From the NCBI GenBank assembly GCA_039090855.1, contig CM076991.1, forward strand, positions 102,932,021 through 102,996,020: 64,000 nt of DNA. The letters run 5' to 3'. Positions 55,660-64,000 of the stretch are shown here, piece after piece (position 1 is the first letter of the stretch; each line of letters opens with the position of its first letter). A program made the position numbers and the translations under genes. The DNA is from Macrothele yani (lineage: Eukaryota > Arthropoda > Arachnida > Araneae > Macrothelidae). Under the pieces are notes generated by a model. It searched no databases, had not been told where the DNA came from, and worked only from the letters and a program-made list of their open reading frames with translations.

Positions 55660-56024
55660 TATATTCAGTTTTATGAATCAAATCCAAATGGTGGTTTGTT
55701 GAAACATCACAAAAAACGTGTGCGAGAGGATTGAAACTCGCAGGATGGGTAGGTCACGTGTGGAGTTGCAAATCATTACAATTACAGAGTAAATTAACGG
55801 TTTATCATTCTTTCATTTATCCCTATCTGTCTTACTGTTTGCATGATTGGGGTAGGACAACTAGATGAAACACTACTAGTATTTTTCTTTAAAAAAGAAA
55901 AAAAAAACGATTTGTACGTTTGTTGAGTCCGTTGAAAAATGTGGAGATCCTGTTTAATAGTTATAAATTATTGATATCTGAAAAATTATATAGCTATCGA
56001 CTGATTTAATGCATAATCGTGTTT

Positions 56025-56701
56025 ATGCCAAACACTGCACGTCATCGCCAACAACGCATGAAATGGGACCAAGATCATCGAGATTGGACAGTGGATGATT
56101 AAAAAAAATGGCCTGGTCTGACGAATCAAGATTACAGGTGCATCACGTAGACGCCCGAGTGCGGATACGCCGATTACCAACGGACGCTATGGCACCTGGA
56201 TTCACTGTTGGGCGGAAACAGGCCAGCGGTGGTGGTGGTGTTATGCTGTGGGCGATGTTTTCTTGAGACACTTTAGGCCCCATTATCTCAATAGCACAAT
56301 CCCTGACAGCTTTCAGGTATCTGAACATCGTTGCTGACCAAGTTCCCCCATTCATAACAACTATGTTCACTGCTGGTGATGGCCATTACCAACAAGATAA
56401 TGCGCCATGCCACTCTGCCAGAATCTCCAGGGAGTTGTCCGAGGAACCAGCTGGTGACTTTCTGTTAAAGCCCTGTCCTCCAAATTCACCTGACATGAAC
56501 TCAATCGAACCTATGTGGTTCGACTTAGAAAACCGGGTTCGCGCTAAATTACCACCACCCCGAAACGTGCGGGAATTGGAGGACATGCTCTTGACAATGT
56601 GGTACAAGGTGCCCCAGGATACCTATCGCCACCTTATCAAATCGATGTTTGGTCGAGTGGCCGCCGTCATGCGGGTTAAAGGGGGTCGTGCAGCTTATTA
56701 G
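56025..56701 (+). pseudogene. Tc1-like transposase fragment lacking the N-terminus
   Basis: Broken plus-strand frames give RHRQQRMKWDQDHRDWT, MAWSDESRLQVHHVDARV (first catalytic D) and GGGVMLWAMFS. The final frame 56363-56701 has YQQDNAPCHSAR (second D) and SPDMNSIEPMWFDLENRV (catalytic E), with a natural end KGGRAAY. The paired-type DNA-binding domain and terminal repeats were not found. It represents a further Tc1 subfamily. Confidence 0.82.
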
Positions 56702-56820
56702 GTAGGTGGTCATAATTTAAAGGCTCATCGGTATGTGTTATCCTGCACACAGTTATCTAACGCGTGTGTTTGATAATTTTTTAATTCCTATGGCTCGTAC
56801 TAATCCGCAGTATTTTAATA

Positions 56821-58375
56821 CACTGGTGTGAAAAAATTAAGGACGTACCGGAGAAATTTGCATAACAGCGGAACGAGCAGGCAGAACATACCAAAAGACC
56901 ACTCAGGTGATAGACTAGAGTTCGGTACGGTAGGGCATGCGCATATATGTAGCATAACGTAGGGATGGGGGGAGTGTCGGAACGGTACAGAGCACACGGG
57001 TGGTGTACGCTCAACAATTCGGTGAAAGCTATTGCACAGTGTACATCGGTTTGAACGACGTCGAGTTGCTGCCACCGTGTGATATGGCCAACAGGCTATC
57101 CAGTAGACGACATTTGGATAACTTCACCTGAGGTCGCGTCTTTGGGAAGTTGGAAGAAGGTCGAAGTGTGACTAGAGTGGCCGAGGGGTCTGGGATCGGT
57201 CACAGCGTCGTTTCAAGAGCTTGCAGAACATTTCAAATGACTGGAAAATCTCTCCGAGAGTTTAGCAGTGGTCGTCCACGAGCAACCACGGCGACGGACG
57301 ACCCGTATATTGTCCTACAGGCGAGAAGAGACAGACGGCAGACAGCGGTAGAAATCGCAAGGCACATGCAGGAGACAACTGGATGTCCGTTATCGAGTTT
57401 TACCGTGGCCAGGAGGCAGCACGAAGGTGGTCTATTTGCCCGACGACCAGTATGGTGTGTGCCATTAACGCCTGCTCATCTGAGACGGCTGTTTCTTTGT
57501 TGCCAGGAACACAAGAACTGGACACATCAGCAATGGGGTCGAGTTCTCTTTACGGATCAGAGCCGATTTAGTCTGACGTGCTATTCTGGACGTATACACA
57601 TCTAGAGAGAGCAGGGAACACGCAATCACACCTCGAACATCAACGAAAGGGACCGGTTTGGAGGTGGTGGAATTCTCGTTTGGGGCGGTATCATGCTTGG
57701 TAGCCGTACCGACCTCCACATCTTCCAAGGAGGTTAAGTCATTGGTGTCCGCTATTGTACCGAGGTTCTCCTGCCTCACGTGCGTCTGTTTAGAGGTGCT
57801 GTGTGTCCTGAGTTCCTCTTCATGGACGACAACGCTACACCTCATCGTACAGTGGATGTCGCAGAGCTGTTGGAGAGTGAAGATATTCAACGCATTGATT
57901 GGCCTGCAAGGTCCCCGGACCTAAATCCAATCGAACACGTGTGGGACCTTCTCGGGAGAATCTTGGTAGCACGTCACCAGCCGCCAGCAACAGTTCCGCG
58001 GCTGCGATTGGCGCTACAAGAGGAATGGGCCGCGATACCTCAACAGCTCCTTGACAACCTCGTCCTCAGCATAGGCAGACGTTATAAATCCTGCAACGCA
58101 GTCAGCGGTGATCATATCCCCTACTAAAGACTGGATTTTTCTTAGCAGCCGCCTGTCACATGGACGTTTCTGTCTTCTGTCCAGTTGTGCTCGAAGCTAC
58201 CTGTTCAATAAAGTGCCGTTGTATCCTTTGGATTCCTTGTTTGGACGGTTTTGCTCACTTGTCACATATTCTAACATCTTGGGGATTTTATAATATGATT
58301 TGAGTCGATGTGGAGCACTTCTGCAAGACGTTACATTCGAAAAACCGTCTCGTCCTTAATTTTTGCACGCCAGTG
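56821..58375 (+). mobile_element. Tc1-like transposon, complete but inactive
   Basis: The left end CACTGGTGTGAAAAAATTAA at 56821 is the inverted match of the right end ...CTTAATTTTTGCACGCCAGTG ending at 58375, with TA at both sides. Length 1555 bp. The 3' half of a sister copy is at 52545-53231. Confidence 0.92.
57084..58127 (+). pseudogene. Tc1-like transposase pseudogene
   Basis: It starts at an ATG at 57084 (MANRLSSRRHLDNF), interrupted by TGA at 57129-57131. The frame 57150-57605 has VTRVAEGSGIGHSVVSRACR (helix-turn-helix), SGRPRATTATDDPYI and FTDQSRFSL, in which the D of the first catalytic site is kept but the following E is Q. After a stop and a frame change, GGILVWGGIM appears near 57665. 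The frame 57780-58127 supplies FMDDNATPHRT (second D), SPDLNPIEHVWDLLGR (catalytic E) and the natural end. All triad residues persist, but stops and a frameshift inactivate it. Confidence 0.9.
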
Positions 58376-58377
58376 TA

Positions 58378-58855
58378 TTAATGCTCTTGCCTCCGCTTTG
58401 GAACGGGTTACCGATTCATATAAAATCACTTGCCAATTTTGCATCATTTGAAAAAGCAGTAAAGGAATATTATGTTAATAGCTGAATTACTTATTGTATT
58501 GCGATTGCGTTGATATAAGTTGAAAAATATGTAATTACTCGTCTTGGCATTTTCTTTCCTTTAGGAGTCAGGGGCTAGTCAGGCTAAAATTAGCATTTTC
58601 TCTGGTTCCCTGCTATGTTGCACTACATATGTTTTAATATGTGTTTTTTAATGGTATGTAATGTGATTTTAATTTGGGTTCTTTATTTCTGTTTAATCAA
58701 GGATTTTTCGTGTATGTTCTTACATATTTGCGTGTAACATGGCAAATAAGTAAACTAAAGTAAATTAAACTGCAGCGCACATGCATATGAGTTGAGCCAG
58801 CAACTCCCTCGTAGCAAGAACAAGCAGGGCGCACAAGGCAAGTTTTCATTCGGAC
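58378..58855. other. Unclassified AT-rich DNA
   Basis: Short stretch with weak resemblance to a retroelement C-terminal peptide (LPPLWNGLPIHIKSLANFASFEKAVKEY, near 58390-58475), which is too short to assign. No other feature seen. Confidence 0.3.
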
Positions 58856-58861
58856 ATCGGA

Positions 58862-59025
58862 TGGCCTGGTGGTCAACGTTCGTGACTGCCACGTAAAAGT
58901 CTCAGTATCGATCCCTGGCAGGAGCGAACGCTCGAACCACTAAATATCCACCGTGAGTCGGATGGGCCCTTTATGCCTTACTGCTCCCCTCCCCCTCGGT
59001 TAAAAATAAGGGCATCTTCCTCCGA
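58862..59025 (+). repeat. tRNA-derived SINE family B
   Basis: GGATGGCCTGGTGGTCAACG (box A-like), AGTATCGATCCC (box B-like, decayed), then the body CGAACGCTCGAACCACTAAA and AAATAAGGGCATCTTCCTC. Second copy of the family seen at 22005-22195. Confidence 0.75.
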
Positions 59026-59179
59026 CTTTCTAACTCGCATCTGCGTGATTTTCCTAAGTGGCGTAACTACCACTCCCGCAGCTACGGCGACGCAGATAAC
59101 GAAGGTTCGTACTAAAACTGCCAGTTATAGTTTTATGAAAAAAATTCGAACAGGGACAATAATTAGCCAAAGATTCCTA

Positions 59180-60610
59180 CACTGCCGGAAAGTGAAAACA
59201 GAACACCAAGAAGGAATTGGCGGACGATCATCAAATTTACATATGTTAATGGGGTCGAGTTTACGTAGGTGTGATGTTAATTTCGGAACCAACCGGTGAG
59301 AGCTTACGCCACAGCACGGCATAATATGCAAATTATCGTCGGTGGTATTTAAGGAGTACGGCGAAGTGAATGTAATCAGTCGTCGGCGTACGGACACGTG
59401 CGAAGACCCTGAAGAAGCTGCAATGCCTGGACATGGAAGACGTGTAGGATTTCAGCAGTTATTGGACTTTGAGCGAGGTCGTCTAGTCGGACTCCGCGAG
59501 GCCGGGTGGTCGTACCGTCGTATTGCGGAGCGAATTGGACGGGAAGTATCGGTGGTGGTACGATGGAGGCGTAGATGGTCAGAGGAACATTCCCACACGA
59601 GAAGACGTGGAACCGGGAGTCACGGACGGACTGATGAGCGGACCGATCGACGCATAAGAAGAGCGGCGATGTCAAGCAGAACATCCACTGCGATGCAAAT
59701 CCTAGCTGCCGTTGCACCTGAGGTGACTATGCAAACAATCCGCAACCGTCTATTGTATGCAAGATTACGTGCACGTGTGCCTCTGGTATGTGTACCTCTG
59801 ACTCCAGCCCACCGTCAGGAACGGCTGCAGTGGTGTCACCAACGTCTGCACTGGAGAACGCAATGGCGATCTGTCGTGTTCAGCGATGAAAGCAGATTCT
59901 GCTTGGGATCCTCCGATGGCCGCATGCACGTTCGCAGACGCACAGGGGAGCGTCTCCACCCTTCTTTCATCCGCTAGCGACACACAGGGCCTACACCTGG
60001 TCTCCTGGTGTGGGGAGCGATCAGCTATCGCTCTCGTACACAACTAGTGTTTGTACCGGGTACGTTAAACAGCACCTCCTACATAAACAACATCATTCAG
60101 CCCATTGTTGGGCCATTTGTAAGGTCGGTCCATCGTGGTGTTTTCCAGCAAGATAACGCACTCCTACACACTGCACGTGAAACGCAACATGCACTTCAGG
60201 GTGTGAGACAACTTCCATGGCCTGTACGTTCACCGAATTTGTCCCCCATTGAGCACTTGTGGGATTTTATGGGACAACGGCTTATCCGGTCTTCACGGCC
60301 AGCCACGACCATCCCCGATTTACGTGTCCAGGTTGAGGATGCTTGGAACTCAATACCCCAAACTTACATCCAACATCTGTACGACAGACTCCATGCCAGA
60401 ATTGCACAGTGTGACGCAGTTCATGGCGGTTCAACCTCGTACTAACCATGTTACATGGAAATGTTATTTTCCAGTTTACCAGCAAATACAGCTGTATTTT
60501 GCCATAATGTTTTGATCACGTTATCCTCTGTATTCCGTTATTATGCTGTATAAATTTCGTTGGTATCAGACGTCTCCTTCTTGGTGTTCTTTTTTCACTT
60601 TCCGCCAGTG
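59180..60610 (+). mobile_element. Tc1-like transposon, nearly intact
   Basis: CACTGCCGGAAAGTGAAAAC at 59180 and ...TTTTCACTTTCCGCCAGTG ending at 60610 are inverted termini, with TA on both sides. Length 1431 bp. It is the least decayed DNA transposon in the window. Confidence 0.93.
59423..60445 (+). pseudogene. Tc1-like transposase with one in-frame stop
   Basis: From the ATG at 59423 one frame runs to 60445 (340 codons, the usual Tc1 length), broken only by TAG at 59975-59977. Visible in order are FQQLLDFERGRLVGLREAGW and YRRIAERIGREVSVVVRW (first helix-turn-helix), TIRNRLLYARLRARVPL (second DNA-binding part) and FSDESRFCLGSSDGRM (first D). After the stop come LLVWGAISYRSR, FQQDNALLHTAR (second D) and SPNLSPIEHLWDFMGQRL (catalytic E), ending GGSTSY. 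The catalytic triad is complete. The stop lies between the first and second catalytic residues, so the copy is inactive unless read through. Confidence 0.92.
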
Positions 60611-60612
60611 TA

Positions 60613-61335
60613 TTTTGTTTTAAGATATATTTAGTTTTGCCTAAATAAATGCCTAGTTTCACTTTTAAAACCCTGAATGTCGTATGGATTGAAAGTGCTC
60701 GGGTCTTTGACTTCGGGTTGTAATACGATTGCTCTGCAATGAGTTGTAAATAATACGATCGCTCTCCAACTCTCTGCGCTGCTGAGGAAAAACACGTGGC
60801 CACAGTCGGATTCCCCGTGGAGGATGTGGGGAAACATTCAGTTACCTAGGATTATGTGCACGACAGGCGTCAACTTTTATTCACAGCAGCCGCAGATCTG
60901 CTGTGTGTAAGAGGGTGATTTCTTCAAGTTATTTATTTGAGTTTTGGGCAAAGCAATTACACGTATTGTCAAATGTATTACTTAAAAAGTTAAAACTACA
61001 GGGCTCTAGATATCACTATTACTTTTGCAGACACTCTCCCCTGACTTGCTTTCCTCCCTCCCACACGAAAAATGCATCCTCCCTCGTGTTCAAAATCCTG
61101 GGAAAATTACTGTGCTCAAAGGTGCCGAAGTAAATCTTGCAGGGGGCCGCACGTTGTGCTAGTTACCCCCCCCCCCCGAATTTCCTGTCTCCTGTCGGGC
61201 ACTCTAGCCCAACTCTCCTAGTTTCCTACTTCTAAGGGTTGTTTACGACCTAGGGTCAGACACTCCCTTTCCTATAATCCTCTACACAAATCTCAATCAC
61301 AAGTTGCCATACATGATTCACGGGAATTGTGGCAG
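60613..61335. repeat. Unclassified DNA with a dispersed repeat (61185-61290)
   Basis: 61185-61290 is the inverted copy of 21885-21990 (GGGCACTCTAGCCCAAC..., CTAGGGTCAGACAC). A poly-C tract at 61168-61178 precedes it. No gene seen in the remainder. Confidence 0.5.
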
Positions 61336-61389
61336 TAAGGTAGTGGTAGTAACTGAGGACGCCCAGGCGCAACGACCGATACCCGTACT

Positions 61390-62060
61390 TACAGCTCACG
61401 GACTTTGAGCTAGGCAGATGTACTGCACTGCAGGATGGCAGACCTTCCTTTCGTGATATTGCCGCCTGTGGTGTACGAAGCGTGAGCATAATGATACGAA
61501 CATGGCGTCAGTGGGAAGAGGAAGGTCTGACGCACCAATGTAAGGGATCTACAGCTCAGCTACGGATGAATGCAAGGTAAGACCGTCATGTCCACCGTAT
61601 GGCGTTGGCAGGCCAAACAGCCGCGTCCTGACTGTTGGCAGAGAAGTGGAGGTCTGTACCACATCAAGGGCTGTCTGTCTGCAAGCTCTTCGTTTCCCTC
61701 ATAGAGTGTTCGTCGTTCGCCGTCCGTTGCTTCAACTTCCCTTGACCTTAAACCACAGACGTCATCGGCTGCAATGTGGCCAAGGACGCAGACACTGGCG
61801 GGACGTATGTCACCGCATAGTGTTTTCCGACCAGTCGCCGTTCAGCTTAATATCGCATGATAGACGTATCATTGTAGGGTGACACCGTAATGAAAGGCTG
61901 CTGAAGGATGCATTATGAAGCGCCATACGGGCACTACACAGGACGTTGTGGCGTGGTGTACTGTAGGGTCCCATTTACGTTCTCGCCTCCTACGTACTGC
62001 AGGAATCATGATCATCTGGAGGTACAAGTTGTGCAATCTGAAGTGTTTCGATATTTTGTA
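61390..62060 (+). pseudogene. Tc1-like transposase, N-terminal part
   Basis: Broken frames give LTDFELGRCTALQDGRPSF and VSIMIRTWRQWEEEGLT (helix-turn-helix, about 61395-61530). Then come RRPLLQLPLTLNHRRHRL and FSDQSPFSLISHDRR (61700-61870), where E after the first catalytic D is replaced by Q. Several frameshifts. Its continuation lies beyond the insertion at 63280. Confidence 0.78.
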
Positions 62061-62064
62061 ATAG

Positions 62065-63260
62065 TGCCAATTGTAAATAGCTTTTAATAATAACTGTAAT
62101 GAAACGGAAATGTTAATTTTATGAATTTTAATTACTCAGAAGTTTTTAATGGTTAAATCTTAATGTGAATATGTAAATGATTAAGAACCCTGCAGTTTAA
62201 AAATGTTTAAAAAGTGTAATCTTTAGAAACTTCCTAAGAATATATATTTTTTGAGTTCTATTTGCTAAGCCAACAAGACTCCTGAAATAATTAGCTAGTC
62301 GACTAACCTCCCGGAGATGGACAGCGCATCGGACGTCGTGTTTAAGTCTCTACAATAGAAGATGTTTTTAAGGGTAGTTCATTAGGAAGTATTTTGTTCT
62401 TGGGCATACGGTTCCTTCTGATTTACGCCGTTAGGAGTGGACATTTTTAGACGCTGGGGAAAGAGCTTTTTGTGTGTCTTCGGACACGTGGTCATCTGGA
62501 GTGCTGGAGGCTAGAGTTTAGAAGTAGGTGTGGAAGACAACAGGAGAGGGGTTTCTGGAGACAGAGAGAGAAAGAGGGAGACAGAGAGAGAGGGAGAGAA
62601 AAAAGAAAAAGAGGGAGAGAGAGAAAGAGGAAGAGAAAGAGACAAAGAGGAAGAGAAAGAGACAAAGAGGAAGAGTTAGAGAGAGAAAGAGGGACATAGA
62701 GAGAAAGAGGAAGAGAGAGAGAGAAAGAGGGACATAGAGAGAAAGAGGGAGAGAAAAGAGAGGAGGAGAGAGAGAGAGAGGAACATAGAGAGAAAGAGGA
62801 AGAAAGAGAGAGAAAGAGGGACATAGAGAGAAAGAGGAAGAGAGAGAGAAAGAAAGAGGGAGAGAGACAAACAGAGAGAGGAAAAGAGAGAGAGAGAGAG
62901 AGAGAGAGAAGGAGGGAGGGAGGGAGGGAGGGAGGGAGAGAAACACAGAGAGGTGTTTGAATTAAGAGCTTGGAGAAGGGGGCGATTGCATTATCGCTTA
63001 TGGAAAGTCAAGGAGGAAGCAGGCAGTAACGGACGATGGGCTTGAGGCCAGCTGAAAACTCAAATTATAATCGCGGTGACAAGGAATTATCACGAATTAA
63101 ACCTATTCACCAAAATAAAGGATTTCATCTCAGACACCAAACTTTTATTCAATGATCAATTACTTCTCTTATGATGTATACGGTGCTTATTCGAACCCTG
63201 TAACGTCTGATTAAAGCACGTCATGGTTAAAGAAGAGATAGTTAAAACAGCATTGTGACA
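62065..63260. mobile_element. Insertion with GA-rich microsatellite inside the Tc1 gene
   Basis: The left end (TAGCTTTTAATAATAACTGT...) and right end (AAAACAGCATTGTGACA) match the two ends of the short repeat at 13990-14175, as if that were an internally deleted copy. The interior includes the GA tract at 62560-62945. No coding sequence recognised. Class unknown. Confidence 0.5.
62560..62945 (+). repeat. GA-rich microsatellite
   Basis: About 385 bases of GAGAGA/AAAGAGGGA/GACATAGAGAG units ending in (GGGA)n. On both strands it produces long low-complexity frames that are not genes. Confidence 0.97.
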
Positions 63261-63279
63261 ATCTACAGAGGGTCTCCGG

Positions 63280-63610
63280 TGTCATTTTTTAACAGAACAA
63301 CGCCAGACCACATACAACGCACAGAGTCTTACAGCTCCTGGATGTCCTTCATGTGCCATGTCTTCCTTGGCCAGCACGCTCACCTGATTTGTCGCCCATT
63401 GAGCAAGTGTACAATATTCTCATTCGAATCCTGGCCCATCAAGCTCCTACGCTAGCTACCACAGAAGAAATCTGTGTACGAATCGAGGTAGCATGGAATT
63501 ATCTTTCACAGTGCAACATCCAGAACTTCTACCAGTCACACCCCGCTGTGTATGAGCCGTTATCCCAGCTCGAGGTGGGTACACAAGGTATTGAGTATTG
63601 TGTGTTCCGC
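63280..63610 (+). pseudogene. Tc1-like transposase, C-terminal part
   Basis: The frame from about 63285 carries QNNARPHTTHRVLQLLDVL, with N in place of the second catalytic D. The frame from 63353 carries WPARSPDLSPIEQVYNILIR (catalytic E) and a typical C-terminal helix region (IEVAWNYLSQCNIQNFY). Presumed continuation of 61390-62060. Confidence 0.82.
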
Positions 63611-63732
63611 ATCCCTTACAGGTACGTATTTCTCATCACTTATGTCTGGTATCACAAGTAATTCACCTTATAACTTTTACTTCAATATCTCTGGTCTTTC
63701 TTGGTGCTGCATTTTCAAAAGACTGCAGTGTA

Positions 63733-64000
63733 CCGCTACGGCTCTTCTTCTACACGAATGACTGTAGGAATCTCAATTTTCAGAATATGTATTGTGTATG
63801 AATGCAAATTAACCTTAAAAATTGGTACCAAAGATATCAATCACCAAAAAGCGAAAGAAACTTTTACACAACCTGATACTTGTTTGGATACACACGCACT
63901 CTTATTATATTTTCTAAAAGTGACAAGGTCCCAGGTCTCATGCCTCCTTCCCTCAGTGCTTAGCGCATTATATTCCAAAAGCTTCCCCAGCACAATGATC
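63733..64000. other. Unclassified DNA
   Basis: No feature recognised up to the window end. Confidence 0.3.

Larger units (their letters stand above)
61340..63730 (+). mobile_element. Tc1-like element split by a 1.2-kb insertion
   Basis: The N-terminal and first catalytic part of a Tc1 transposase lies at about 61390-62060, and the second and third catalytic parts at about 63280-63600. The right terminus (CTTGGTGCTGCATTTT...CTGCAGTG, ending 63730, then TA) resembles that of 16304-17714. The left terminus was not found. The interrupting DNA (about 62070-63260) has ends shared with 13990-14175. Confidence 0.7.

Noticed and set aside
62492..62946. Long open frames on both strands, up to 142 codons
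   Set aside because: They are translations of the GA/CT microsatellite with only a few residue types.

Overview
This is a gene-poor, transposon-dense stretch of an animal nuclear genome, most likely an arthropod and plausibly a chelicerate such as a spider. The reasons are many decayed Tc1/mariner elements with TA target duplications, two families of tRNA-derived SINEs, RTE/BovB-like LINE remnants, fold-back MITEs, long homopolymers and several minisatellites. The species guess is inference. I see no convincing host exon, no rRNA, no stand-alone tRNA gene, no operon and no bacterial feature.

Layout. 0-8.7 kb: a complete but dead mariner (1904-3186), a decayed Tc1/mariner-superfamily transposase with duplicated fragments (4.8-6.65 kb), otherwise unclassified DNA. 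8.7-12.9 kb: a pair of 150-bp inverted repeats enclosing a SINE multimer and a deleted mariner, then a G-rich minisatellite. 13-17.7 kb: tandem repeats, a MITE inside a dispersed repeat, and a complete dead Tc1 (16304-17714). 17.7-25.5 kb: minisatellites, mariner and Tc1 fragments, a three-level nest (TTAA fold-back, MITE, SINE) and a roughly 1-kb array of 25-bp units. 26-34.5 kb: a fold-back MITE, a LINE fragment whose reverse transcriptase carries a new tandem repeat, a SINE and another complete dead Tc1.

34.6-49.2 kb is the main attraction: a 14.6-kb near-perfect palindrome. Two arms of about 7.25 kb surround an 82-bp spacer. It begins AGTAGTAG, ends CTACTACT and is flanked by the 6-bp direct repeat GCTCTG. 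A related repeat at about 33.73 kb shows the unoccupied target with one copy of that hexamer. These are the end and target features of Polinton/Maverick elements, but no polymerase, integrase, packaging ATPase or capsid gene is visible. Each arm carries three innermost coding stretches: a broken AlkB-like 2-oxoglutarate/Fe(II) dioxygenase remnant, a PC4-like ssDNA-binding/coactivator protein and a conserved protein of unknown function. Arms also contain a 109-bp minisatellite and two internal direct duplications. I interpret it as a non-autonomous, head-to-head derivative of a Polinton-like virus or transposon.

49.6-64 kb: a 125-bp tandem repeat region with a possible YqaJ/SWIM-family fragment, an inverted copy of the 14.6-16.2 kb repeat, a second LINE fragment, a SINE, and at least six Tc1 elements or pieces. 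One of these (59180-60610) has its transposase interrupted by only a single in-frame stop. The last Tc1 (61.3-63.7 kb) is split by an insertion containing a long GA-rich microsatellite.
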